In this document: one piece after another, positions 17,394 through 27,177 of the stretch | Numbering within the stretch: position 1 is the stretch's first letter | How the letters are laid out: every line of letters begins with the position of its first letter | From: Paenibacillus sp. GP183 | GTDB lineage: Bacteria; Bacillota; Bacilli; Paenibacillales; NBRC-103111 | Assembly: GCF_900104695.1 (NCBI RefSeq) | Contig: NZ_FNSW01000001.1 | Span: forward strand, 4,024,001 to 4,088,000 | Reading direction: 5' to 3' | DNA length: 64,000 nt | Notes under the pieces: model-generated | The model's input: only the letters and a program-made list of their open reading frames with translations | Database searches by the model: none | Told to the model about the DNA's origin: nothing | Position numbers and translations under genes: made by a program

Positions 17394-19022
17394 CTATTTT
17401 ACAGTCTTGTAACGATTATATGCATCAGTGTGGATCTTAACCAACTTTTCAAGTCCCATATCGTTGAGCTTTTTAACATAACCGTCCCACTCTGCGTCGA
17501 TACCGCCTTGTGATACCCATTTGGCGCGAGTTTGGCTTATATAACTGTTGATATCCGTTAAAAGGGTGGGCAACTCTTGGAACTCTTCCTTGTTATGCAT
17601 AACATGCGGGAATGGCGCAGTTACATAATCCTTGCCAAGCTTGTCAATGACCAACTTCAGACCATCTCCGGAGTTAGGACTCAGCAGGATGTTCTTCTCA
17701 AATGCCGGACTCACATATTTGGGACCGAAATCCCGGACGGATTGCTCCCAATACCATGCGTCCGCGCTGGTGCCCTTCGGAGGGTCCATCAGCGTGTAAG
17801 TGTTGTTGTCTTTCTTTTCAATGACCGTACCGATCGCACCCCAGAAATTCTGGATGCTTGCTTCATTGGTATAGAACTGGTCCGCCCAACGCGCAGCGAT
17901 CTCCGGATATTTACTTGAGGCAGAGATCAACAATTCGTTGCGTCTAAAACTTAAACCATTCGGGTCACCAATTTGGTAACGCTTTCCATCCGGACCGGCA
18001 ATTGGCGGAATGGCCACATATTCGTCTTTCCATTTTTTGAAAGGGGCATCCGGTGTCCACCCATAGTCGAACCCTATAATCGCAATGTCCGGATTATCGC
18101 GCTTCGCCGTTCTCATCGTACTATCCTGTACGAAAATTTCTTTGTCGATCAAACCTTCCGAAAACAATTTATTCGCCCACTTAAGTCCTTCTTTATATTC
18201 TTTTGTCGCTGGAAAGAATACCGGTTTACCGTCTTTGAGGATCATATTGCTGATATTTGTGTTATTAAAATTATTGCCATATAAGTCAGTAAAGCCAAAT
18301 GGACTCAGAAGATCTACCCAGTTTGTATTTTTCGATCCGGTGACAGGAATTTCATCCTGTTTTCCGTTCCCATTCGGATCCTTTTCTTTAAAGGCTTTCA
18401 GTACCGTATAGAGTTCATCAATGTTAGTGGGAGGTTTCAGCCCCAGGCGGTCGAGCCAGACTTTGTTGATGATAGGCAGATTAGCGGATATCGGTCGTGA
18501 AGGAAGTCTTGCGGGCAAGGAATAGATCTTCCCGTCCGGAAAAGTACTAATTTTCTTCATCTCCGGCGATTCTTTCATGGCCGCTTTAAGATTGGGCATA
18601 TATTTGTCGATATAATCATCCAGCGGACGGAAAGAGCTTAAATTGTTGACGATATCGGAATCTGTAAACACAATGTCACCGAATATGATATCCGGAAGCT
18701 TACCATCGGCCATGATTATGGTTTTTTTAGTAGCCCAATCATTGGTAGATTGTACTTCCCAATTGATTTTAACATTGGTCTGTTTTTCTAAATCCTGCAG
18801 CCATTTGTTTTTGGTAAAGGTATCTCCCATGTTGTTATAGCGAACGGTCAGCACATTCAGCGTAATCGGTTCTTTTGCAATCGGCATGCCCTCTTGGTTA
18901 AAATTGCTGTTCTTGTTAGCAGCAGGTGAACCTGTAGTATTGTTGTTGCTAGTGCTGGTACTGCAACCTGTGTACAACAGCGAAGATGCCAGGACCAGAA
19001 CGATAGGCAGTTTTCTTGACAT
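17394..19022 (-). CDS. ABC transporter solute-binding lipoprotein, LplA-like (family 1, carbohydrate type)
   Basis: About 542-residue extracellular binding protein. Lipoprotein signal with lipobox LLYTGC (Cys20 from the ATG at 19022), then an Asn/Ser/Thr-rich linker. The body contains ITLNVLTVRYNN, the D-K-N-G type calcium-loop stretch DPNGNGKQDEIPV found in LplA-like proteins, and Trp-rich binding-site segments. A GTG at 19040 is an alternative start. It is the last gene of a three-gene leftward operon with two permeases and no ATPase; in Bacillales a shared MsmX-type ATPase usually serves such systems. Confidence 0.87.
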   Translation of the reverse strand: MSRKLPIVLVLASSLLYTGCSTSTSNNNTTGSPAANKNSNFNQEGMPIAKEPITLNVLTVRYNNMGDTFTKNKWLQDLEKQTNVKINWEVQSTNDWATKKTIIMADGKLPDIIFGDIVFTDSDIVNNLSSFRPLDDYIDKYMPNLKAAMKESPEMKKISTFPDGKIYSLPARLPSRPISANLPIINKVWLDRLGLKPPTNIDELYTVLKAFKEKDPNGNGKQDEIPVTGSKNTNWVDLLSPFGFTDLYGNNFNNTNISNMILKDGKPVFFPATKEYKEGLKWANKLFSEGLIDKEIFVQDSTMRTAKRDNPDIAIIGFDYGWTPDAPFKKWKDEYVAIPPIAGPDGKRYQIGDPNGLSFRRNELLISASSKYPEIAARWADQFYTNEASIQNFWGAIGTVIEKKDNNTYTLMDPPKGTSADAWYWEQSVRDFGPKYVSPAFEKNILLSPNSGDGLKLVIDKLGKDYVTAPFPHVMHNKEEFQELPTLLTDINSYISQTRAKWVSQGGIDAEWDGYVKKLNDMGLEKLVKIHTDAYNRYKTVK

Positions 19023-19092
19023 TATTTTCGATTTTATCACCTTTCGAGAACCCTCCCAATACGATTTTATACTGCTTGTAACTGCGAATTGC

Positions 19093-20016
19093 CTATGACT
19101 TCACCGCGCCAATCATCACCCCCTGATTAAAATACTTTTGCACAAACGGATAGACACACATGATGGGCAAGGTAGAAATAATGATAACGGAATAGCGCAA
19201 AAGGTTAGAGAGACGCGCAGCGATGGCTGCCGCTTCACTATTGGCTTCGATATTAAACTGCGCTGAATTGGTAATCAGGATATTCCGCAGAATTAACTGC
19301 AGGGGGTACAGATCCTCATTTTTTAAATAAATCAAGGCATTGAAATAGGAATTCCAATAGCCGACGGCGGTCCACAAGCCCAGCACCGAAATCAACGCTT
19401 TTGAAAGCGGAAGAACGATTTGTACATAATATCGCAGGTTGCCGCATCCATCGAGCTGCGCTGCATCCCACAATTCATCGGGGATACTGTTCTGGAAGAA
19501 GGTCCGTGCTACGAGGATGTTGAACACAGCAACGGAGAAAGGCAGCACCATCACGAGAAATGTGTTGTATAGATGAAAGTCCTTGATCGTCAGAAACGTA
19601 GGAATCAGACCACCGTTAAAAAACATCGTAAAGATAAAAAATAACGAGATAAATTTACGGCCGACCAGGTCTTTTCGCGACAACGCGTATGCCGCTGATA
19701 GATTGACGGCTAAACCGATTGCTGTACCAACAACCGTATATCCAATCGTATTTCTGTAACCGATCCATATATTTTTGTGCTTCAGCAATTCTTTATAGCC
19801 ATCCAGGGTAAACCCTTTTGGGAAAAGCCATATCTGCCCGTTTGCGACCGCAGCCGGATCGCTGAAGGACGCGATTACCATAAAGTAAAGCGGATAGATT
19901 AGGATGACCAGTAAAATAACCGCACCAATATATAGCAGCAATTCCATCAAAGCGTCGGAAGATGGTTTCTTAACCTTCCGCGTAGTCGATTTTGTCATTG
20001 CCTCCACTATCTCCAT
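19093..20016 (-). CDS. Carbohydrate ABC transporter permease, LplC/YtcP-like
   Basis: About 307-residue permease with six helices. A cytoplasmic Lys/Ser-rich N-terminus is followed by a helix near residues 27-50 and FPKGFTLDGYKELLKH. The EAA loop, PDELWDAAQLDGCGNLRYY, contacts the ATPase. The C-terminus VQKYFNQGVMIGAVKS is the family's standard ending. ATG 20016 has GAGAGGAAGGA upstream; an in-frame GTG further out is less likely. It follows the partner permease within 17 bases. Confidence 0.9.
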   Translation of the reverse strand: MEIVEAMTKSTTRKVKKPSSDALMELLLYIGAVILLVILIYPLYFMVIASFSDPAAVANGQIWLFPKGFTLDGYKELLKHKNIWIGYRNTIGYTVVGTAIGLAVNLSAAYALSRKDLVGRKFISLFFIFTMFFNGGLIPTFLTIKDFHLYNTFLVMVLPFSVAVFNILVARTFFQNSIPDELWDAAQLDGCGNLRYYVQIVLPLSKALISVLGLWTAVGYWNSYFNALIYLKNEDLYPLQLILRNILITNSAQFNIEANSEAAAIAARLSNLLRYSVIIISTLPIMCVYPFVQKYFNQGVMIGAVKS

Positions 20017-20033
20017 AGTATCCTTCCTCTCTA

Positions 20034-20963
20034 TTACCACAGGCTGCTATCGCTAAATTTTTTTACGGCTCTATTCACAACGATCAGCAAAATGAAATTA
20101 ATGATGGTGTTAAATAAGTTGATTGCCGAGGAATAGCTGTATTGGCTGCTCAAAAGCCCTATCTTATACACATAGGTAGAAATGACCTCGCTTGCGGAGA
20201 TATTCAGGTCGTTCTGCATGAGGTAGATTTTTTCAAAGCCAACACCCAAGAGTGTGCCCAAATGCAAGATAAGCAGAGTTATTACCGTAGGCATTAGCAT
20301 TGGAATATCGATATACCGGACCTTCTGCCATCGGCTTGCTCCGTCCACAGTAGCCGCTTCGTACAAGCTCGGATCAACCGCCGAGAGCGCCGCGATATAA
20401 ATGATACTGTCCCATCCAGCTTGCTGCCACACATTGGACCATACAAACAAACCGCTGAATAATCCAGCTGAACCGAGCAGATCAGGAGCCTCAGCTCCAA
20501 ACAGGTGATAAATATTCCCGATCAAACCCTTGCTGGGAGAAAGCAGAATCAGTATCAAACCTACCATAACAACGGTGGAAATAAAATGAGGCATATACGT
20601 CACTGTTTGGAAGAACCGTTTGAACCGGTTTATTCGCAATTGATTGATCATCAGCGCAAGCATGATCGGAATCGGAAACGTAGCGAGGCTGTAAATGCTG
20701 ATGACCAGCGTATTAATAATTGTTCTTGAAAATTGAAAGGAATGGAAGTACTTTTCAAAGTACTTGAATCCTGCCCAGGGACTTCCTGTGACTCCTAAAG
20801 CTGGGGTGTAATCTTTAAAGGCAATCAAGACGCCATACATTGGCTTGTAGGAAAAACAAAGAAGCAACACCACTGCGGGCAGCAGGAGCACATACAGGCC
20901 CCAATTCCTTCTTATCCAGCCGCTTGTACGCTGAATATCGATGCTTAGTTGGCTTGTTTTCAA
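20034..20963 (-). CDS. Carbohydrate ABC transporter permease, LplB/YteP-like
   Basis: About 309-residue permease with six helices. Starts at TTG 20963 behind AAAGGGGAA. The motif FSYKPMYGVLIAFKDY after the first helix and the EAA loop DPSLYEAATVDGASRWQ are typical of the LplB/YteP group that imports oligosaccharides. First gene of the operon, transcribed divergently from the YesM-like kinase gene, so its expression is probably set by that two-component system. Confidence 0.9.
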   Translation of the reverse strand: MKTSQLSIDIQRTSGWIRRNWGLYVLLLPAVVLLLCFSYKPMYGVLIAFKDYTPALGVTGSPWAGFKYFEKYFHSFQFSRTIINTLVISIYSLATFPIPIMLALMINQLRINRFKRFFQTVTYMPHFISTVVMVGLILILLSPSKGLIGNIYHLFGAEAPDLLGSAGLFSGLFVWSNVWQQAGWDSIIYIAALSAVDPSLYEAATVDGASRWQKVRYIDIPMLMPTVITLLILHLGTLLGVGFEKIYLMQNDLNISASEVISTYVYKIGLLSSQYSYSSAINLFNTIINFILLIVVNRAVKKFSDSSLW

Positions 20964-21259
20964 AGAGATTCCCCTTTCTCGTTTCAACTACTTTATTATA
21001 ATTCCTATTTGTAATGTTATTTGGACATTTAAAAATCGTGATTCGGACATTTTTGATTCCTATTTTGGTTTAAGCGGAACAACGGCAATAATACCATACA
21101 TCAATCATGACAATATTCGGACTTTATTATGTGCTTTCCGGACTTGGGGGAAAAAACAAAAGTATCAGTGTGTCTTTTTTTTCGCCAATAGCTTTATAAT
21201 AGCTTTATAGGGACTAGAAAGCGCATTCATTAATTGAAGCGGAAAGAAAGGAACTCTGC
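20964..21259. promoter_or_regulatory. Divergent intergenic region between sugar ABC operon and yesMN-like genes
   Basis: 296 AT-rich bases carrying both promoters. TATAAT-like boxes are visible on the minus strand at about 20996-21001 and on the plus strand near 21195-21200, the latter next to a short tandem repeat of ATAGCTTTATA. Two related TGTCCGAA/TGTCCAAA-like words lie in between and might be regulator sites. No riboswitch or terminator is recognised. Confidence 0.5.
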
Positions 21260-22996
21260 ATGAAGCATTTGATAAAAAGAACAAAGAACAAACCGTATCC
21301 CATTCGCTACTACATAAATATGATGCTCTTTATTATGGTCACTGCACTGGTTCTGGATTGTGTCATCAGTTTTGCCGCAATTTCGATTGTCAAGCAGCAA
21401 TCAACATGGTATTTGCAGGAGACGGCAGATCTTTATATCAACCGGATTGACCATGATTTCGCCTATATGAACGAATATATGGGATGGACGCTCGTCAACG
21501 ATGAAAGCTTGAGTAGTATGGAGACGTCATACGAAACCGATATAGTCGGGTTTTTAAAGTCAAATGATGCGCTGTATAAACATTTTTCCGAACTTCAAAG
21601 AAATTATGGCCAAGCGTATAATTTTTTCATCTATCTGAAAAAACCGAATTTTATGACGAACATCGCGCCAATGACTCTATCGTATCCCGATTATCAGGAG
21701 TTAAAAAAACAGATGGATACCAATGTAGAGAATAAAAAGGTATACGAACAATTCTCCAACTGGACGCTTGCCCTCGTAAATGATAAATATTACATCATTA
21801 ATATCGTTCCTTACAATGATCGGTATTTGATCGGTCTGATCTCCGCAGATGACCTGGTACGACCGTTGCATCAGCTCAATCTGGGGGAAAACGGGTACGC
21901 CTCCCTGGTAGATCATAACGGAAATATTTTCACCAGTCCTATATCGAACAACGGAGAAGCTCTGCAAAAAGATGCGGCAAAGACGTCCGTGCTGAACCAC
22001 TTACAGTCCAGAACCACCGTCAGCAGACCATTTTCAAAAGCATCGTTCTCGGTAAACATGGTAATCAAGTTCGGATCGTTTGAAAAAATCATGATTGCCC
22101 AATTGCTGATTATGCTTCTGTTCCTCTTCATCACCTTTATGCTGGGTGTCATTATCCTATATATTAAGAAAAGGGTGCTAAAACCGATCCTGAACTTTTC
22201 GAAAAACCTGACGCTTATTATTGAGGAAAATGAGCCTATGGAATTAAAAAGCAGCAAAATTTCCGAACTCGAACAAGCGAACATAAAGTTTATAGATCTT
22301 GTCGAGCAAATAAAAAAATACAAGATTGATATTTATGAACGGGAGTTGGCAAAGCAAAGAATCCAGCTTGACTTTATGAAATTGCAAATCAAACCCCACT
22401 TTTTCCTGAACTGCCTGACTACAATTTACAGTATGGCACAGATGCAGATGAACGAAGAAATTGAAAAGATGACCATATCCACTTCAAAGTATTTTCGGTA
22501 TATTTTCCAGAACGGCCAGGATTTTGTCAGATTGCAAGACGAAATAGAGCATGTCAGAATTTATCTGGAAATTCAAAAGAACCGTTATCGAAATGCATTT
22601 TCTTATCGCATCGAACAGGCAGAGGACACGTACGATGTGAGAATTCCGCCGCTTATACTTCAAACTTTTATTGAAAATTCGGTCAAATACGCCGTTCCGA
22701 GAGTAAATAAGGTACAGCTCATGCTTACTGTAAGCAGCTGTTTAGAAGAGGAACAAGAAACAGTCGTTATCCAGATATCTGATAGCGGCCCCGGTTTTTC
22801 ATCGGATGTATTGGAAAAATTAACAAACGGGCAATCCTTGGATCAAACCAAGGAAACTCATATTGGAATAATGAATACCCTTCAAAGACTTGAATTTCTT
22901 TATGATAAAAAAGCAAGGATTCGTTTTTCCAATATTGAAAACGGCGGTGCTTGTGTCACCTTGCACCTTCCATACCTTGCGGAGGAAAAAATATGA
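21260..22996 (+). CDS. Sensor histidine kinase, YesM family
   Basis: 578-residue membrane sensor. The first helix lies near residues 20-45, followed by an extracellular sensor domain of about 240 residues and a second helix near 275-303. A linker leads into the His_kinase domain, with the phosphorylated His380 in QIKPHFFLNCL. The HATPase part shows the N box FIENSVKYAV, G1 SDSGPGF and G2 HIGIMNTLQRL. YesM-type kinases sense extracytoplasmic sugars or their binding proteins and pair with an AraC-type YesN regulator, here encoded 10 bases downstream. RBS GAAAGGA. Confidence 0.92.
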   Translation: MKHLIKRTKNKPYPIRYYINMMLFIMVTALVLDCVISFAAISIVKQQSTWYLQETADLYINRIDHDFAYMNEYMGWTLVNDESLSSMETSYETDIVGFLKSNDALYKHFSELQRNYGQAYNFFIYLKKPNFMTNIAPMTLSYPDYQELKKQMDTNVENKKVYEQFSNWTLALVNDKYYIINIVPYNDRYLIGLISADDLVRPLHQLNLGENGYASLVDHNGNIFTSPISNNGEALQKDAAKTSVLNHLQSRTTVSRPFSKASFSVNMVIKFGSFEKIMIAQLLIMLLFLFITFMLGVIILYIKKRVLKPILNFSKNLTLIIEENEPMELKSSKISELEQANIKFIDLVEQIKKYKIDIYERELAKQRIQLDFMKLQIKPHFFLNCLTTIYSMAQMQMNEEIEKMTISTSKYFRYIFQNGQDFVRLQDEIEHVRIYLEIQKNRYRNAFSYRIEQAEDTYDVRIPPLILQTFIENSVKYAVPRVNKVQLMLTVSSCLEEEQETVVIQISDSGPGFSSDVLEKLTNGQSLDQTKETHIGIMNTLQRLEFLYDKKARIRFSNIENGGACVTLHLPYLAEEKI

Positions 22997-23006
22997 GAGG
23001 AGAATC

Positions 23007-24623
23007 ATGATGAATGCATTGCTTGTTGATGACGACTATTTTGTCGTAACCGCGTTGCAAAAGAAAATTGATTGGAAATCGCTTTCTATTGACATTGTCT
23101 ATACGGCTAATAGTGTTGCTCATGCACAGGACATTCTCCAACAGCATTCTGTTCAAATTTTGATTTCCGATATTGAAATGCCACAGGGGAGCGGGCTGGA
23201 ACTCCTGGCCTGGATTCGTGAGGAGCATTACAGTGTTCAGGCTATATTCCTGACCAATTACGCCGATTTCAACTATGCACAAAAAGCAATTGAATTGCAG
23301 AGTTTTGAATATTTTCTAAAACCGATCGAGTTTGATAAATTGTCGCTTATCATCCAAAAAGCTGTCGCTAGAGCAAATGAACATCAAACTAAAGAGAAAG
23401 CGATACGGGAAGGCTACTTTTGGAAGAAAAATGAGAAGAAAATAACGGAGCATTTCTGGCGCAAGCTGATCATGGAAAAAACTTCACTGTCCAAACCAGC
23501 CGCTATCGTGCATGCAGTTAATGAGCAAAACCTTTCCTATCAAACAAATGATATATTTCTACCCGTTCTAATCAATATTTTTCCATATGACCGAAGCTTG
23601 GGCAAGGAGGATAAAGACCTTTTTGATTTCGCGCTGCTAAATGTGCTGTTTGAATTATTTCAGGATCCTTCTTTTTCTATTGAAGCTATCCTGGAATATA
23701 AGGAATTCAACTGGGTTGCTATATTGAAATGGAAGCATTCCCCCGATTCCCATATCATCGAAGGAATCTGTTCGTCTTTTATTCCAAAGGCGAACAAATT
23801 TCTCAAATGCGACGCGTGCTGTAATATTGCCATCTCCTCCAGGCTGGAAGAAACACACCCGGTAATCAAACATTTGATCCATATGAACGAAGAGATTATC
23901 AAGTCTCGCAATCAAACTATTTTCCTGGAACATTATCGTCAAAATGAAGCGGCTTATACGCCGCCCGATTTGGCACTTTTGGATGAGCTGTTAAACAAAG
24001 ACAATCCCATCACTTTTCTTGAAAAAACGACCCAATATTTGCAAAACCTTGTAAAAAACCAAGTTTTAAACGTGTCCGTTTTGAGCTTATTCCGTTTGGA
24101 TATGGTGCAGATTGTTTACTCCTTTCTCAAAGGTAAAGAGATACAAGCTCACAAACTGTATTTTGGAAGAACGAATGACCAATTATTTGTACAGTCTCTG
24201 AATTCCATTGAGGATATGGAGAAATATCTCAAATATTTAGTGATTACCGCAATGGAGTACCGAGATTTCGTAACACAACCAAAGTCCGTTGTCGAAGAAA
24301 TAAAGCAATACATCCACACTCATTTGGGAAATGATCTGACAAGAATCAGTCTGGCGGAAATCGTCTATCTCAATCCTGATTATTTAGCCCGGTTGTTTAA
24401 AAAAGAAACAGGAATTTCATTAGGGACCTATATCCTTCAAGTCCGAATCAAGGTTGCAAAACAATTGCTAGAGACCACTAATTTGTCAGTAAATACAATT
24501 TCCTTCAAAATAGGGCATGCAAACTACTCCCATTTTTCCAAAATTTTTAAGCAAGAAATCGGCTGCACGCCCAATGAATATAGGAAGAATCAGCAAGATT
24601 CTAAACCTGTTCCGCGGTTTTAA
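23007..24623 (+). CDS. AraC-type response regulator, YesN family
   Basis: About 538 residues. The N-terminal receiver has DDD acidic pocket residues at 8-10, the phospho-acceptor Asp55 in ISDIEMP and a Lys in FLKPIEF. The long middle region of about 300 residues has no domain I can name. The C-terminal double HTH of AraC type comprises RISLAEIVYLNPDYLARLFK, then NTISFKIGHANYSHFSKIFK. The start is ATG 23007 or 23010, both behind GAGAGGAGA; a longer in-frame start would overlap the kinase gene. It likely activates the divergent sugar ABC operon. Confidence 0.92.
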   Translation: MMNALLVDDDYFVVTALQKKIDWKSLSIDIVYTANSVAHAQDILQQHSVQILISDIEMPQGSGLELLAWIREEHYSVQAIFLTNYADFNYAQKAIELQSFEYFLKPIEFDKLSLIIQKAVARANEHQTKEKAIREGYFWKKNEKKITEHFWRKLIMEKTSLSKPAAIVHAVNEQNLSYQTNDIFLPVLINIFPYDRSLGKEDKDLFDFALLNVLFELFQDPSFSIEAILEYKEFNWVAILKWKHSPDSHIIEGICSSFIPKANKFLKCDACCNIAISSRLEETHPVIKHLIHMNEEIIKSRNQTIFLEHYRQNEAAYTPPDLALLDELLNKDNPITFLEKTTQYLQNLVKNQVLNVSVLSLFRLDMVQIVYSFLKGKEIQAHKLYFGRTNDQLFVQSLNSIEDMEKYLKYLVITAMEYRDFVTQPKSVVEEIKQYIHTHLGNDLTRISLAEIVYLNPDYLARLFKKETGISLGTYILQVRIKVAKQLLETTNLSVNTISFKIGHANYSHFSKIFKQEIGCTPNEYRKNQQDSKPVPRF

Positions 24624-24816
24624 ACAACAGGGCGGATACTGTGTCATTTAGTACGCATTCTTTACCGGTGAGCCCCGGGTTGAAGATTACGGATGTCGGT
24701 TTAATACGTGTGGATGAGAGAGAGATTGTGCCGATTTTTGTGGAGTAAAGAATTACGCAAGAACAGCTTTCCTGAGCCGCAGGCGGAGGTAGATTTGCTT
24801 GTGATAAAGCTAGAAA
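24624..24816. other. Intergenic spacer with a possible coding remnant
   Basis: Between the regulator and the c-di-GMP enzyme genes. On the plus strand one frame stays open to a TAA at 24746-24748 and reads like protein (THSLPVSPGLKITDVG, then DEREIVPIFVE) but lacks any start or ribosome site. It may be the tail of a lost gene or chance. Nothing else is supported here apart from the terminator at its right edge. Confidence 0.35.
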
Positions 24817-24857
24817 AATAAACAGTCCGCCCTCATGCAAGAGGAGACGGACTGTTT
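24817..24857 (-). terminator. Intrinsic terminator of the kdpB2/c-di-GMP enzyme operon
   Basis: Stem AACAGTCCG/CGGACTGTT with an interior bulged region; on the minus strand it is followed by TTTATTTTT. It lies directly after the stop of the GGDEF-EAL gene. Confidence 0.8.
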
Positions 24858-24879
24858 GAATTGCCATACAGACAAATTG

Positions 24880-27150
24880 TTATACTAGAGAAAATCGGGC
24901 CTGGATAGATTCAGCCGGGAGCGGCTTGCTGAAGAAGTAACCCTGCATTTCATTACAGCCTTTATCTTTTAAGAACTCGAACTGCAGCTCATTCTCTACA
25001 CCCTCCGCAATGACTTCAAGGCTCAGACTCTTGGCCATTGCGATGATCGAGGAAGCTATCACAGCATCACCTGAGCCATGGGTTATATCCATGACGAAGG
25101 AACGGTCGATTTTCAACCGATTTATCGGAAAATCCCGTAGATAACTAAGCGAAGAATAGCCGGTACCGAAATCATCAATGGAGATTTGGATGCCGAGCTT
25201 CTTCAACTCTTCCAACGTAATAATGATTCGCTCCGGGTTTTGCATGGCGATGCTCTCTGTAATCTCCAGCTCTAAATAAATAGGATTTAAACCAGTCTCG
25301 TTTAAAATTTCGGCAACTTTGTTTATGATATTATCCTGTTTGAATTGATACACTGACAAATTAACAGCAACCCGGATTGGAGAAAAGCCTGCGCCCTGCC
25401 ATTCTTTGTTCTGTCGGCAAGCCGTACGCAGCACCCATTCACCAATCGGGATGATCAATCCTGTTTCTTCAGCCAAAGGAATGAATTCGGCCGGGGATAT
25501 CATTCCCCGTTTTGGATGCTGCCAGCGAACGAGTGCCTCTACCCCAGTAATGGCTCCTGATTCAAAATCCAGCTGGGGCTGGTAAAACAAGACAAATTCA
25601 TTTCGTTCCACTGCTTTACGAAGCTCTTGCTCCAATTCGAGCCGTTCGGATGCTTGGGTGCTCATGGTCGGCATGAAAAGCTGATACTTATTGTGGTTGC
25701 TTTCTTTCGCGCGATACATCGCGGCATCGGCGTTCATCATCAATGTTTGGGCATCCGTTCCATCGTTTGGATAAATACTAATACCAATGCTTGTTGTGAT
25801 TGTACACTCATGGCACTCAATGATAATCTGCTTATTAATGACTTTAATAATACTTTCGGCTGTATGCACAATTAATTGTTCATCCGTAACTAAAGGAAGA
25901 AGAATGGTGAACTCATCGCCGCCCATTCGTGCAATTGTTCCTTTCCCTTCCACACATGTCTTTAAACGTTCCGCAATGGTTTGCAGAAGACTGTCTCCAA
26001 ATGTATGTCCCAATGAGTCATTGATATACTTGAATCGGTCCAAATCCAGAAACAAAACAGCAAGCTTGTGATGCCCCCGCGCCGCTTGATCAAGCGCCAA
26101 AGTCAGATGATCAATAAAGTGTCTTCTGTTGGGTAAATCCGTCAGCGCATCGTGGTACGCCATATGATTGATCGTATCTTCAGCTTGTTTATTTTCGGTA
26201 ATGTCCTTACTTATTGCATAGACACCAACAACCCTTTTGTCTATGATAATGGGTACGAGTCGTACCTGCAGTTGGACATAGTATCCTTTCTTATGCTGCA
26301 CAGAGATTTCAAAACTGGAAGAGATTCCTCTTTTGGCCCTAAGAAAATATTTGAAGATAGGGAAGACTCTCTCTTTTTGAAAAAGATGGCCACAAGTTCG
26401 GCCGGTTAATTGATGGGCAGTAAAACCAATAATTTTTTCCGTTGCGGGGTTTATGGTCACGAATTTTCCGTCCAATTCAAAGGAACATACCGAATCGGGA
26501 TTATAGTCAAATAAAGACTTATAACGATGTCTGCTTTCTTCCAGCATTCTTTGAGCATCTTTACGCTCCGTGATGTCCCGTACAATACCGCGAAAACCTG
26601 TAGGCATCCCATCTGCAGATTCTCGAATGAGCACAATGGACCCTTCCACAGGCTTGCTGGTGCCATCTTCGCGGATAATCTCCCATTCCACGCAGTTGAC
26701 GGCTTTTCCTGTATGGTACACCCATTGATACGTTTGCTTCATTTTTTGTGCGTCTTCTTTGCTCATAAAATTTGTGTAGTGACGGTCCTGCATGTTTCCA
26801 ACGCCAATCCCCAAAATGTTGACCATAGATGGATTAATCAAGATATAATTACCAGCTGCATCCATCTCGTAATAACCATCCTGAATACTTTCCAGTGTGG
26901 AGCGAAATTTAATTTCTTCCCGTTCCCAATGTAGGGCTTCTATTTGACGAACAGCCTTTAAATGGTGACGAATCATGAAATAAAGCAAGCAAGCTGCTAT
27001 GATCGTCCCAGCAACACTGAATAGGAAATGAGGAAATTTCATCTGTAAACCAAAAGGAATCAGAGCAGCAAACAGCAGATTGACGGCTATGATACGAAGA
27101 AAAATTTTATTGTCCTCTTCTTTTTTTCTTATATGTATGAGCTTATCCAA
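24880..27150 (-). CDS. Membrane-bound PAS-PAS-GGDEF-EAL c-di-GMP enzyme
   Basis: 756 residues. Two N-terminal helices (about 18-60), PAS domains at about 80-200 and 203-325 each followed by a PAC-like stretch, then a GGDEF domain (about 335-490) with an intact MGGDEF active site, then an EAL domain (about 505-750) with EALVRW, the metal ligands and DDFGTGYSS. Both catalytic centres look intact, so it could make or degrade c-di-GMP depending on PAS input. It starts at TTG 27150 (upstream CTGGAGAA), only 27 bases after the orphan kdpB gene, and is the last gene before a terminator. It is probably co-transcribed with genes behind the c-di-AMP riboswitch at 30288-30449. Confidence 0.92.
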   Translation of the reverse strand: MDKLIHIRKKEEDNKIFLRIIAVNLLFAALIPFGLQMKFPHFLFSVAGTIIAACLLYFMIRHHLKAVRQIEALHWEREEIKFRSTLESIQDGYYEMDAAGNYILINPSMVNILGIGVGNMQDRHYTNFMSKEDAQKMKQTYQWVYHTGKAVNCVEWEIIREDGTSKPVEGSIVLIRESADGMPTGFRGIVRDITERKDAQRMLEESRHRYKSLFDYNPDSVCSFELDGKFVTINPATEKIIGFTAHQLTGRTCGHLFQKERVFPIFKYFLRAKRGISSSFEISVQHKKGYYVQLQVRLVPIIIDKRVVGVYAISKDITENKQAEDTINHMAYHDALTDLPNRRHFIDHLTLALDQAARGHHKLAVLFLDLDRFKYINDSLGHTFGDSLLQTIAERLKTCVEGKGTIARMGGDEFTILLPLVTDEQLIVHTAESIIKVINKQIIIECHECTITTSIGISIYPNDGTDAQTLMMNADAAMYRAKESNHNKYQLFMPTMSTQASERLELEQELRKAVERNEFVLFYQPQLDFESGAITGVEALVRWQHPKRGMISPAEFIPLAEETGLIIPIGEWVLRTACRQNKEWQGAGFSPIRVAVNLSVYQFKQDNIINKVAEILNETGLNPIYLELEITESIAMQNPERIIITLEELKKLGIQISIDDFGTGYSSLSYLRDFPINRLKIDRSFVMDITHGSGDAVIASSIIAMAKSLSLEVIAEGVENELQFEFLKDKGCNEMQGYFFSKPLPAESIQARFSLV

Positions 27151-27177
27151 TTGTATGTTCTCCAGTTCTACAAGCTG

